Part shown: positions 33,250 through 44,290 of the stretch, one piece after another
How positions within the stretch are numbered: the stretch's first letter is position 1
Layout: the number at the start of each line of letters is the position of its first letter
Source: Chinchilla lanigera
Lineage: Eukaryota > Chordata > Mammalia > Rodentia > Chinchillidae
Direction: 5' to 3'
DNA length: 64,000 nucleotides
Assembly: GCF_000276665.1 (NCBI RefSeq)
Contig: NW_004955487.1
Location: 3,993,781-4,057,780, forward strand
Program-made: the position numbers and the translations under genes
Notes under the pieces: model-generated
Database searches by the model: none
Seen by the model: only the letters and a program-made list of their open reading frames with translations
Told to the model about the DNA's origin: nothing

Positions 33250-33640
33250 ACATGAATCCCCCCGAATGTGTTCCATATTTGTTGCAAAACCCTGCCTGTT
33301 ATCTTAACATTAAAAGGAAGGCAGCCGTGCAAACGCTCACGAAAGTTCTCCCATTGTTTGTGATCATGACTAATAGGATTTATATTTTCCACTTTCAGAG
33401 CTTCTTAAAGCTATATATGATTATCACTAATAATAATTCACCATATTCGAAATCTACAAGCCTGTCATTTCCTATCTGTCAGGCCCCAGGTCTTTAATTT
33501 GGGATCGTTGGGGAAGCCACTCGGCTGAGATGATGTGCTTAAATTTAATGTCTTTCTCATTGGATGAAATGATGGGCATTTCTGAATCCCCTGCTCGTTA
33601 ATTAGTGGCATTTCACTCCTGTTGAGAAAAGAGAGTTGTG
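33250..33640. promoter_or_regulatory. Candidate conserved non-coding element
   Basis: Even, AT-rich, repeat-free DNA with homeodomain and MEIS-like cores: 'ctgtcatttcctatctgtca' (two TGTCA sites) near 33462 and 'gctcgttaattagtggca' near 33593, with further octamer-like and TAAT-rich text before them. Inference from composition only. Confidence 0.4.
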
Positions 33641-35180
33641 CATATACATTCCTTTCCAGAAAACGCGTTGATATTCTAAGGACTGAAATTAGGTGTAAAC
33701 AGAATTCAGAGAAGTGGAGGCAAGGAGTAAGGGAATTAGGGTGGGGAAAAAGAGCTGACCGCATGGTCATTGCCACCACCATCACCATCGCTGCCTCCAC
33801 CATCCTTAGTACCATCATCATCCCCTTCACCACCATGGGTGTGAGCTGGAGTGCTATACCAGCGAGTGTGCAGGCATTAAGCTCCAGGCACAGTGTGATC
33901 AGAATCAGACGACTCGAGTCCCTTCCTAAAAGTTGTATGTATCATGGTAACATATGCAAGACAGTGGCGAACGGTAGGGTTCAGCACACAATGGTTGGTT
34001 GGAACTGGTCTCAGGCTGCTCTATGGGAACACTGCAGACGTGTGAGTTATGAAGGATAAGGCTCCTGTAGCTCACAGTACTGGAGCTGGGGCTCCGAGGC
34101 AAGATCTTCCTTGGCAGAGACAGAGCAGTGCTGGCTAGGCACTCTCCCTTTCTTACAGAGCCACTGGAACTAATCCACAATCGCATGCATTACTTCCTCT
34201 AATCCTGACTGCCCCAGTGCCCTACCTCCTAAAACCATTATCCTGGGAATCCCAGCACAGAGCTTCCAGAGACCCATTCCAACCAGGCCATAGCAGTGAC
34301 TCCTGGAGCTCCCACCATCAAAGTTGCCCTTGGCTGAGCACCAGTTGCCAAAAGAGTGGTTATTAAGGAGCAGGGTCTCATCTAGTAGCTTGGACCAAGG
34401 CATCGTGGTGGTTAAACCCGGGCAAAAATGAATCTTTTGCTATTAACTCTTGAGGTGAAATATTCTGATTTGTCTGTGATTGTTTTATTGTTTCTTCTAA
34501 ACACCATATTTTGGGCTAATTTTCTACTTTCTTTCTAGTAACCAGACCTCACTTGGGAAGCAGAGATCCTTAATTTTATTTTGTCCATTATATAACTTCC
34601 TCCACTTGGGAAAATTGGGCTGAGGGAGGAGTCGTGGAAGCAGGGCAGAATCGAACCTGGGGATCGGCTTTCAGCCCCAGAGGGCTGGGTCTCATCTCCA
34701 GGCACAATTCCTGCAGGACTTTTGGGAGCAGAACCTGGCCTCTCCTCCCTGCTGGTTTTCCTCACCTCTGCCCCAACCTGCAGGTGCCTCAGGGACTAGC
34801 CTGGTCCTCCTGGTCCAACGTCGCAGAGGCTGCTTCCCTGTCTCTGCCTCTGCCTCCATACTAACACCTCCTTCACCCTGAGAAGCCACCCTCTTCCCCC
34901 AATCCAGATCAAGCCATGACAGGAAGGCAGGAGATGACTGCGTGGGATAGTTCACTGATGACCTGGAAAGTGAGCAGTACAGTCTTGAGGCAGTGCCCTA
35001 CCTCAAGCCACCCCGTGTCCCTGGCCAGCAGTCAGCTATCCTGGTAGGAGTGGCTCTTGCCTTTCTGCCGTCCTGGTGTGGCACAAAGCCTGGCATGTGG
35101 CAGCGGCCCAGAGCCGTGAGTAGACACAGCCTGGACTCCTTTTGGGGCCAGGGCTGCTATGGCTTTTATATGTTGCCTCC
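33641..35180. other. Single-copy-looking DNA, no gene supported
   Basis: 33768-33838 is a loose CAC/CAT trinucleotide-rich stretch ('caccaccatcaccatcgctg'). The rest has overlapping frames without domains. No recognised transposon. Confidence 0.45.
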
Positions 35181-35181
35181 C

Positions 35182-35241
35182 TCTTTTTTTCCAATACAGG
35201 GGATTGAACCTAGGGCCTTCACACTGAGCTCCATCCCCAGT
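35182..35241 (-). mobile_element. ID-part SINE, antisense
   Basis: 'ccaatacaggggattgaacc' followed by 'gagctccatccccagtactc' is the ID half of a squirrel-type SINE in complement, at the inner edge of the right duplication arm. Confidence 0.75.
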
Positions 35242-36530
35242 ACTCTGTGATCCCAGCCATGGGAACATTTTTGGGGATGGAATTTGGGACCCGAGCCCCA
35301 ATCCTTGCATCCCTCAGATAAAGGAGCCACAGGCTGAGCTCCCTACAGACTGTGACTCTGAGCCAGTGAGGAGAGCATGAGAGTAACGCCTGCTACAACT
35401 GTCATCACCCAGGAGATGAGATGAGCCCAACCCTACTGCCAGCATGCTGAGGGAGCTTCCCCGCAAGGGACGAGCATTCTCACCATGCGTCTACACAGCT
35501 CCAAAGCCCTGAGAAGTCAGCCTGCTGGGGCACCTGTGCTCACAACTCAGGGTGGCGCCTGCAGTCTGGACACAATAGGGAGATGTCCCACTGCACAACC
35601 AAAGGTCTCTGCACATCTCCGGCCCTGGACCCAAACAGCCAATCCCCACAGAACCCATCAGGGCTTCCAGGTGTGATCAAACTACAGTGACTGCTGCTGT
35701 CCAACGCCATCCAACAGAAACGCAGCTCATAAAAACATGATGCTGTGTCCTCATCCATCCATTCCATGGATCTGGCACCATGCAACTTCTGGCTCTTCCT
35801 CAAAGTCAAAATGACCATGAAAAGGAAACAATTTTAATCCATTCAGGACATCGAGGCAGCTGGGAGAGTGCAACTAAAGACCCTCAGGAAAGAGGACTCC
35901 AGAGCTGCTGCAGAACATGGCAAGGATGATGGGATGAATGTGCTCAAAGTGAAGGTGAAAATTTTGAAAGTAATTAACAGCAATGTGTCCTTTACTGTAA
36001 TAAAAATTTTAAATTTAAGCCTTCACTGTATTTTTAATTTGTACCTACCTCATAATTAAATGAATAGTTAAGGAGTTATCTATTTTTCAACTTGAAGGAA
36101 GGCAGAAGGAATTGGATGAAAAGAAAAGTGCATAAGCAAAACCATTTTCCCCTAATCTCCCACATTTCCCTGAACCTGGCCAAGCTGAGCTCTAGAAGTC
36201 AGGCACTGCAAAGTGGCCAGCATCCATTCCTAGTAGGACCTCAGCTGGGAATGGCAGCAGGGACATCCTCTGTGTCCTCAGACCTCTAGGCCTGGCACCT
36301 TCAGCTCCTGCTGTGAAGGACAATCTCAGGACAGACCCTTGTGGATTTCTCCACAGCACCATGGTGCTGTGAAAGTTTCCCACCCACCTCCATGCCCTGA
36401 CTTTCTATACCATGAGAGGCTGGCATTCATCCTTCAAGCACATGGTGATTTCTTCCCATTTTCTCCCAAAAGGCCTCTTTACATGAAGAGGACAAAAATA
36501 CATAAATAATACAAGGACAGCACTTCCCTG
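35235..36530 (-). repeat. Large inverted duplication, right arm
   Basis: Reverse-complement partner of 28803-30505. The order is inverted and collinear, and it includes a mariner copy (35667-36050). It is shorter than the left arm because the segment equivalent to 29690-30090 is deleted here. Identity outside indels is roughly 80-90 per cent by eye. Confidence 0.9.
35667..36050 (+). mobile_element. Mariner-derived element, copy 2 (single, not fold-back)
   Basis: It starts AGGTGTGATCAAACTACAGTG and ends at a diverged terminus near 'tttttaatttgtacctacc'. In the plus direction it retains transposase C-terminal coding: 'LKTLRKEDSRAAAE' is encoded near 35870. The extra inverted half found in the other three copies is missing. 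Confidence 0.8.
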
Positions 36531-37560
36531 GACTGGAAGCAGGCAAGAATCAGTGGCAGTTTTCTGCAGCTGCATGAGCCCTAAAGAGTTATGTTTATGC
36601 CTGCTGTACCGCACCCTCTCTCAGCAGGGAAAGGATTGCACCAGTGATTCGGCTCCTGCCCCACATCTCCTGCTCAGGCAGCACTAACTCCTTTCCTCCT
36701 TGGGTAAATGAGGTCCTTGTCATGAGCTGCTTTCTGACGGCTTTGCTTTGTCGTGAAACCCTGGCTGGGGGTGGAGGGCATGGCCAGCATGTTGATGTTG
36801 AACTCAGGGAGGGTCCCACTCTGGAGACTTCTCTATGAAGACATCAGCAAAACCATACCTGGGCCCAGTTTTGTTCTGCTCAATGAGTGTCTCAGTTTCA
36901 AAAAATGGGGTGAAAAGTGATTAGGAATTAAGACGAAAGTTAAGCCCTCAGATTTAAAAAAAAGAAAAAGGTACCTTTACAGTGTTGTGACTGGAGAAGT
37001 GACTTTCCCTTTCACAAACCTACTCAGGGGAGGCCTTGTCCCTTCTCTGCAGAACCTGATGCCCTTTTGTTGCCAACCCAGAGGGGCTTATCCTTTTCAG
37101 AGACATGGTGGGGGCCCAAGGAAGATCTCCAGGCTCATCTACTTCCAAGGGGCTGGGAGCACACAGGGCCACAAAAAAAACTCCAAGAGAAAGAGGTCAA
37201 AACCTTCCCAGGGTCTCAGAGGCAAATGGAGGGGATCACTCATATTTCTCAATTCACATTCATCTCCACAATGAACTTCATTTTCTCTGGATTCTGAGGT
37301 GTTTTGGCTTCTGCCATGAGGAATACATTCTCATCCTGATGATTTCGGATTGGCCTTTTGTAGCATTTGTCCTTGGGGAAGAATAAATTGTTGAAGAAGG
37401 TGTTGGAACAACTTTGTGCTTTGGAGCTCATCAAAAGCCATCCATATAATCCTCTTGGAGACGGAGCTTTCTTCTGGGCTTGAGACACTGATATTTTTCC
37501 AGCAGTGTGAGGTGGGGAGAGAAGACAGAAAGCTAGGCTTGAATCATGTTTTCCTTGAAT
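36531..37560. other. Single-copy-looking DNA, no gene supported
   Basis: Frames up to 104 codons lie on both strands without domains. No recognised transposon. Confidence 0.45.
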
Positions 37561-37564
37561 CATG

Positions 37565-37690
37565 TTTCCTATTTAACCAACTCTGTGGCTTTCAATAAAC
37601 ACCTTCTGACCTTGGTTTCCCTGTCTGTAAAATGTTGTCATTATACCTGCTTTCCTAGGTCATTATATGGGATGAATAACATAAAAATCT
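37565..37690 (+). mobile_element. MIR SINE relic
   Basis: 'ccttggtttccctgtctgta', 'aaatgttgtcattatacctg' and 'cattatatgggatgaataac' follow the MIR 3' half consensus. Confidence 0.75.
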
Positions 37691-38957
37691 CTGACGTGGC
37701 TGCTTAGACTTCTGGGATTCCAGAACTAGGAGAAACACATTGATGCAGCTTTTAAATCCCCAGTTTGATATTTGTTGATAATGGTACAAATTTACAGAGA
37801 TGGAGACCTTCACAGTGTGGTCAGACCTCAGCCTCTTCTTCCTGTACAGCTCCACCCTGCTCTGACACCTCCTCACCCTCTGGAAGGATCTATGAGTCTC
37901 TAACCTATATTCCCTGATTTTCCCTCCTATCTGCTACCCCTGGTCCCTCCCATGTCCCCAGCTGTGAGCAGCCAGACCCATCTTAACAGAATACAAGTAG
38001 GATCAGCCACTTTCTGCTTACCCTCCTCCCATGGCCTTGAGTCTCACTAAGCACCATGGCCACCATCTTCAGGGTGACCCCCCCCCCCCCATTCCTGATC
38101 AGCAAAAACTGATCTCACCTTGTGGGGATCAAACCAAGATGCTGATCACCCCAGGGAGGTGGTACAACCATGGGCTGGTGACCAGTATGTGGTCTTACTA
38201 GACATTGTAGGACCTGGAATGGGGGAGCCTAATTGAATGCTGGGATGACCTTTTAAAAGTTAGCTAAGCATCCTGCTCAGGGTAGCACCCTGCAGGAATA
38301 GGACCCTGTCCTGTGGAATTTGGAGTAGCAGGGAGAGTGCCATAGCCACAGGTCCTGGGACCAAAGATGTGCTCTTTTAGCCCCACAGTCCTGGGATCTG
38401 TTGAGTTTTAGGTTGTGTTCCTGGGAGTGGGTCCTGGTATTTTGCCATCAGGATAGACTGAAACAGCACCTGTGACCTGGTCACTTTGGGCTTTCTTCAT
38501 CAGACCAGCAGGCCAAGGAGGGCACCACACAACAGGGAAGATTACAGAGGGGGTTGGGGAATTACACTCCTGGGGCTGCGATGGGTGGTCGAGGTCTTCT
38601 GTGCAGCATGACAGTGGTGAATTAGCAATGGCAGCAACTGCAACAAGGCAGGCAGCCAAGGGCTGGGACCTGTGGGTGTGAGGTCCTAGGTCCCCCAGAT
38701 GCAGCAGGAGAGCTGGCAGGTGTGAGAGTGAAGGGTGGCTCAGGAGGGAGAAGAAGTTGGCAGAGCTGGGACAACTCATCTGCTTTCCTGTTCTGTGTGT
38801 CCCAGGGATGCTGCCACAGTATCCCTCAGGAACTCGGTGCAGAGTCGGCCTGATAAGGTAGGAGCGAGTGAGGCAGAAGGTATGGCTGCAGCTGCCACAG
38901 TCCCAGGCCCAGGGACTCCTATGATGTTCTCTGCATTTTATTAAGAATATAACATTT
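37691..38957. other. Unclassified DNA, no gene supported
   Basis: A C-tract lies at 38081-38092. The antisense frame 38408-39046 is 212 codons long but low in complexity (His/Ser/Pro/Leu-rich), has no domain and runs into a SINE, so it is unlikely to be coding. 38100-38660 might be an old LTR, but I see no termini. Confidence 0.4.
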
Positions 38958-39085
38958 GTAGCGAGATGTGTGCATGTGATCCCAGCACTCTGGAAGGCTG
39001 AAGCAGGAAGATTCCAAGTTAGAACCCATCCTGGCAAATTTAGCAACTTAGGGAGACCCTGTACTAATAAACAGTAAAAACAAAA
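38958..39085 (+). mobile_element. B1-type (B1-dID left part) SINE, sense
   Basis: 'gcgagatgtgtgcatgtgat', 'cccagcactctggaaggctg', 'caacttagggagaccctgta' and an A-rich tail. The 'caacttag' block marks the B1-dID subtype. Confidence 0.8.
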
Positions 39086-39389
39086 AAATATAAAAGGTTA
39101 TGTCCTGGGTAAGCTAGTTTTGTTGGGAAAAGCTCCATCCTCCCCTTCCCTGGCTGTCCCCTTTCCTCCCTGGTCCCCACCTGTCTGTCTTTGTGGAATG
39201 TCTTAGGCTTGTTCCTGTTCAAGGGCTCCTAACATCCTCCTCATCTTGCCTGAGTAGCTTCCTGTCATCATCCTTCTCTCCTGAATCCTTTCCTGGGCAC
39301 CCAGCCCCATGTCATGGGTGAGCTGTACAATTTATGAGCTCCTTTACTGTGCATGCCTACACATGTTGCAGCACACACCACCCAGAAAA

Positions 39390-39455
39390 GTGCCCAGCAC
39401 CTTGCACGTTCTAATACACACATGTGAATGAATGAATGAATGAATGAATGAAGGT
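39390..39455 (+). repeat. L2-like end followed by (GAAT)n
   Basis: 'gtgcccagcaccttgcacgt' is L2-like and leads into seven GAAT units (39426-39452), as often seen at L2 3' ends. Confidence 0.6.
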
Positions 39456-39609
39456 GGCATGCAAGCCACAGGCACATGCATTTGTGGATAGGCACCTGTG
39501 TCTTCTAGCACTGTACATGGAAAATAAAATACACGAGGGGCAGTGCATGAACCTACATGAACCCTTCATGGAAGTTGCTTCCTGAACAAAGCTCCTCATG
39601 CTGGGTCAT

Positions 39610-39990
39610 TATGCCAGTGGAAATGGGTCTCTCATGGTTCTGGAGGCTGGAGGTCTGAGGTGGAAGCGTTGGCAGCGTTGGTTCCTTCCGGAGGGTCTGG
39701 AAAGGAATCTGTTCTGGGTCCTCCAAGCTACTGCAGTCCATGGTGCTCCTGGCTGGTAGCCACATCCCACCAGTCTCTGCCTGCCTCTCCTTGGGCTCCC
39801 TTTGTCTCTGTGTAACCCCACCACTCTTCTCCTTAAAAGGCTGCCATCTTGAATTGAGAGCAGCCCTCACCTAGTACAATCTCATCTTAACTTGACTGCA
39901 TCTTCAAAGACTCTTTCTCCAGTTACAGTACATCTCAGGATCTGGATTTGAATTTCCACATGTCTTTTGGTGTACACAGTGCAGTCCACA
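39610..39990 (-). mobile_element. MLT1/MaLR-type LTR, antisense, old
   Basis: 'ttctggaggctggaggtctg', 'agtctctgcctgcctctcct', 'acaatctcatcttaacttga' and 'gtgtacacagtgcagtccac' follow the complement of MLT1-type LTRs in order. Boundaries are approximate and no coding is present. Confidence 0.65.
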
Positions 39991-40039
39991 AGTTTCCATT
40001 TCTTGCAGGCAAATGGGCTGGAGAGAAATTGCTGGGTTG

Positions 40040-40770
40040 ATTCCAGTTGCATGTTTAGTGTCTTAAGAAAACACCATTACAAAATGCAAATTAAAACAGC
40101 ACTGAATTTCCATGTTACTCCAGAAACAATGGTCATCCTCAAGAAATCAAGTGATATCAAGTGCTGGTGAGGCTGTGGGAAAAAAGGAACTTCTGATGGG
40201 AATGTAAATTAGTACAACTACTATGAAAATCAGTGTGGAGACTTTTCAAAAGGTTAAAAATAGAAATTCCATTTGACCCAGCTATTCCACTTCTAGGTAT
40301 CTCCGTGAAAGAGTTAAAGACATCACATTACAGTGATCCATGCATACCAGTGTTTATAGCAGCACAACTCCATAGCTAAATATGAGAAGCACCATATATG
40401 ACCATCAGCAGATGAATAGATAAAAGAAAATATGATGTGTATGTACAATGGAGTACTACTCTGCCATAAAGAGGGGCAAACTTGAGTCCTTTGTGGGAAA
40501 ATGGATGCATGGAGCCTATAATGTGATGTGAAATAAATCAGACACACAGTCTTAACTATCACATGGATTCTCTGATATGAGAAAACTTAAATGTGAATAA
40601 AGAGCAAAATAAAAGATAGATGATAGGAAGGAGGGGGATGAATCGTTCTCAAATGGAAAGGGAATAAGGAGATGCAGGGTGCAATGCCAGAGGGGATGAC
40701 AAAGGGATAATGCATTATCTACAGGTACCAACTCCACACAAAGAGTACTGCAGACATGAATGAATAAAAT
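40040..40770 (+). mobile_element. Sense L1 3' end
   Basis: ORF2 C-terminal blocks occur in order: 'atgcaaattaaaacagcact', 'tggtgaggctgtgggaaaaa', 'tgacccagctattccacttc', 'caatggagtactactctgcc', 'cacatggattctctgatatg'. It lies head-to-head with the antisense L1 that follows. Confidence 0.9.
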
Positions 40771-40794
40771 AAGTGAATGAATAGAAAGAACCTA

Positions 40795-41790
40795 CCAGTT
40801 GCCTTCCAGACTCGAGTGGCTGCATCATTCCCACTCCTAACCATGAACAGAGACCTGGCGTCTCTGCATCCTCACCAGTGCTTTGTGCTGTCATTTTATT
40901 TTAGCCACCTCAGCAGGTGAGAGGCGACCTGCCCCTTTTCCTGTGCTCACCTGTCCCATCTCTGTCGACTTCAGGGGAACATCTGTCCCTAGCCCCGTTT
41001 CTGATCAGCTTTTCTTTCTCTTGTTGACCTTTGAGCATCCATTTTATATTTTGGGCACTGCCCCTTCATCAGATGTGTGGCTTACAGGTTCTCTCCCCAC
41101 CTGTCCCTGGTCTTTTCCTCCTTTCAATGGGGTACTTTACAGTGTAAAAATTTTAATTCTGACCATATGCAGTGAGGCAATTTTTCCTTTTGTAGAATGT
41201 GTCATTGATGGCACTTTTTTAAAAAAAGTTTTTTGAGACACGGTCTCACTATATAGTTTGGGCTGGTCCTGAACTCACTGTGTAGCCTAGGCTGGCCTTA
41301 AACTTGCAGCAATCCTCCTGCCTCAGCCTCCTGAGAGCTGGGATTACAGGTATAATCTGTAATTGCACCACACTTGGCTTATTGGTGGCACTATTAGGAC
41401 TCCTTTGTCTGGTCCTAGAATTCAAAGATTTTCTTCAGTATTTTTCTAAAAAGTTTATAGTTTTGTATTTTAGATTCTAATCTGTAGCCCATTTGAAATT
41501 ATTGTTCTGTAATTTGTGGTGTTCTTTTTCTTTTTCCTGTGGATGTCGAAATGCACTGGTCAGGGAAAAGGCAACTCTTCTTCCATGAAACTGTTTTCCC
41601 TCTTGTCAGAGTCAGTGGGGCATACGGTATGGGTCCAGACTGAGTGGCTTTTCCATATCAAGTTTCTCTGTCCCTGTCAAAAGGCCTGGCTCAGTAGATT
41701 CTTCCATCTCTTGTGGATATCACTTGTCCAGTATAGTCATGAGTTCCTGAAGAAAGGTGCTTCCTGGAGGATTCCTCATGCCTTGGAATC
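40795..41790 (-). mobile_element. Antisense L1, split by a B1
   Basis: Old L1 in complement: 'ttttgggcactgccccttca', 'gtctggtcctagaattcaaa' and 'agttcctgaagaaaggtgct', with a B1 at 41222-41384 between. No frame is intact. Confidence 0.75.
41222..41384 (-). mobile_element. B1 SINE, antisense
   Basis: 'ttttttgagacacggtctca' to 'gggattacaggtataatctg'. A TGGCACT repeat on both sides (about 41209 and 41385) looks like its target duplication. Confidence 0.88.
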
Positions 41791-42902
41791 TAAGTGAGGT
41801 CCCCCAGGAGTGGCACATTGGTCTTGCCCTGGCGGCATGGACCTTGCAGCCTACAGAGTTCCTCCTGCTGGCCTGGGACCTCAGTGGGTCCCTCAACCTC
41901 AGTGACCTCTTCTGTGAGTGTGGGCTGATAGCAATGCTCCCCACTGGGAGTTAGACGAGTTAGTGATGTGTGAACTTTGCAAGTTTGTCCCCAGCACATC
42001 GAGGATTGTATGTGCTTGTCATTATCACGGCTATCAACTCGATTAGTGTTTCATAACCAGTGACACCAGCCATGGGACTCCTCTCCTTGCTGTGGCCATG
42101 CTACCGCCTGCCAGGAGCTGTTCCCTGAGTCAAGGCCCTCGTGGGCGATCAGCTCTGCCATGAGAATGAGGCTCCCCTCAACAGGAAGCTCAGACAGGAG
42201 TCCCTGGGAGTATCAGAGTTATGGCTGCCACCACAGCTGAGCCTGGATGGACGGTAGATCTGTTTTCTTAGCTCCTGCGTGTCTCTCTGTGGAGGCCCCT
42301 CCATCACATGTGGAAATCTCCTCCTCACAGTCCCAGCACTTTCCAGAGTCTGGCTTCTCTGACTCAGTGGCAGGCGGGTAGGCTGTGGGGTGGCCCCTCC
42401 TCTCCCTCCTCCGCACACCCCCAAGTCCTCTGCTCCTCTTTCTGAGGAAGATGCTTTGGTTCCCCAGGAATGTCTAGACCTGAGTAACACGGCTGAGTAA
42501 CTTTCCCAGCGCTGCAGTTACCAAGTACCAGCATCGAGGAGGCAGAACGCAACAGATACATATCCTCTCCTGGTTGGAGGCCTGGAGTCTGGGATCAGGT
42601 GTCCACAGGGCCGGTTCCTTCTGAGGCTTTGCAGGAGACTCTGCCCCGGCCTCCCGCAGCACCTGGCTCATTGTTAGTGATATTCTGTGTCCTGTGGCTT
42701 CTAGAAGCATCAGTGCAATCACTGCCCTCACATTTGCTGTCCAGGAGTTCTCCCTGCCAGTGTCCAAACTTCCTGCTCCTTGAGGGATGCTTGGTGTCAG
42801 AAGGAGGACCACTCTTTTCCAGTGGGATCTAATTACCTCTGCAGATAACTAATTTTATCTACAGAGATCTTATTTCCCACTACAGGCACATTCACAGCGT
42901 AT
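41791..42902. other. Single-copy-looking DNA, no gene supported
   Basis: GC-richer, with overlapping frames of 65-113 codons on both strands and no domain. No recognised transposon. Confidence 0.45.
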
Positions 42903-43448
42903 TAAGGTGTGTTCAAAATATAGAGTGAATGTTTAATTTATTACCTTAAGAACACATTATCATTCATTCTCCTTAGAAACCTCCCCCTCGCTTTGAACAC
43001 ACACATCCCATCATCCTTGTCATTTTCTGCACCAACTCCGGAGTCCTCTTTCCTCAGTGTCTTCAGATGTTCTGTCTTGGCTGCTTTGATGTCCTGAATC
43101 AATTGAAAATATTTCCCGTTCATGGTCAGTTTGACTTTAGGGAGGAACCATAGGTCACATGGTGCCTGATCCAGGAGCTGAGGTGGATGCAGACACGGTG
43201 TCATGTTTCTACGAGCTGCCTTTCTGCTGGATGGCACTGGGCAGCAGTACTCACTGTATTTGTGATCACATCTGGTAAAGACCCTCAGGAAAAAGGACTC
43301 CAGAGCTGCTGCAGAAAGTGGCAAGAACTGTGGGACAAGTGTGCTCAAAGCAAGGGTGAGGATCTGAAGGGGGATTCATGACAACATGTCTGTTCCTGTC
43401 ATATATTTTTTAATTTAAACATTCACTATATATCTTGATCACACTTCC
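42903..43448 (-). mobile_element. Fold-back mariner-derived element, copy 3, with transposase C-terminus
   Basis: The element is about 546 bp, with a diverged TA-like left flank and TA at 43449-43450. The minus strand encodes the mariner transposase C-terminal block 'APCDLWFLPKVK' (around 43125-43165), which contains the last Asp of the D,D34D catalytic triad, then 'GKYFQLIQDIKAAKTEHL'. The catalytic core upstream is absent. An internal terminus lies at about 43247-43275 ('actgtatttgtgatcacatc'). After it an inverted copy of the left end begins ('taaagaccctcaggaaaaag'). Confidence 0.88.
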
Positions 43449-43449
43449 T

Positions 43450-44290
43450 ATCTTTTTGGGGTACACAGTTCAACCCACAAAAAGGATTAACAGCTATTTC
43501 CCCAGCTAGGACCTCCACTGAGTTAGCAGTGTCACCCTGGTGGCAGTGTGGGAGAGTTTTGGAGGTAGAAAGGGTCTTGTAAACAGGAACACCTATTAGG
43601 ACACTGGTAAATTGTTCCAGAAAGAGATGAAATTCTGAGCCAAGGAGAAGGTTTGGGGCAGATTATTTGGGAATTCTGCGTCTGAAATCCACAGCTTTCT
43701 TTCCAGCAGCCCCCTCCCCTTGGCACAGGCGTGAGCTCTGCCGCCCTGTATTTTCCTCTCTCTGGTTCTACTGGGGGCTGATTCATCACCTGTCCGCAGT
43801 GGGGATCAGCAGCTGTGCATCAGGGCTGGTGAGAGCCGAGTTCATTTATGCAAATGCTGTTTCATTTTAATCTTTTCAGCAACTGCCTTGGGGGCTTTGA
43901 TTCTAAACAAAGGCCATGAAGGAAAAGGACTTTCTTGCTCAGAGGTGGGCATTTTGGGGTGCTACGGGCAGCAAACCCAAGCATGTAACCACTGGGCCCT
44001 TCCTGCATGACTGCCCTTGCCAGAGCTGTGTGGAGGGAAGTGAGGCTCCCACTTGGGGAGCCTGCGGCCTCCTCCTGAGCAAACATGGCTTTTCCTCTTT
44101 CATTTCCGTGGCTCTGCGCAGCTTTGGGAACATTGCTTTCAGCTGTGGTCTGTCGTTCCAGCACATGTTTCCTTCTTTGGAATGAAGCTGTGGGAATATT
44201 CCCAGGTTCACAGTGGCCTTCATGTGGGTTAAATGGGGGGAGGCTGTGGGCAGTGTGGCCAGGGAATCAGAATAATAAAAATATGTGGTA
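43450..44290. promoter_or_regulatory. Repeat-free DNA with a candidate enhancer core at 43.80-43.93 kb
   Basis: 'gttcatttatgcaaatgctg' carries a perfect ATGCAAAT octamer. About 45-60 bp downstream are paired TCF/SOX-like sites ('ctttgattctaaacaaagg'). No transposon is recognisable across 43.5-44.3 kb. Frames here (168 codons minus at 43939-44445) have no domain. Regulatory role is inferred only. Confidence 0.3.

Noticed and set aside
38408..39046. 212-codon minus-strand frame
   Set aside because: Low-complexity composition, no domain, and its start lies within a B1-type SINE.
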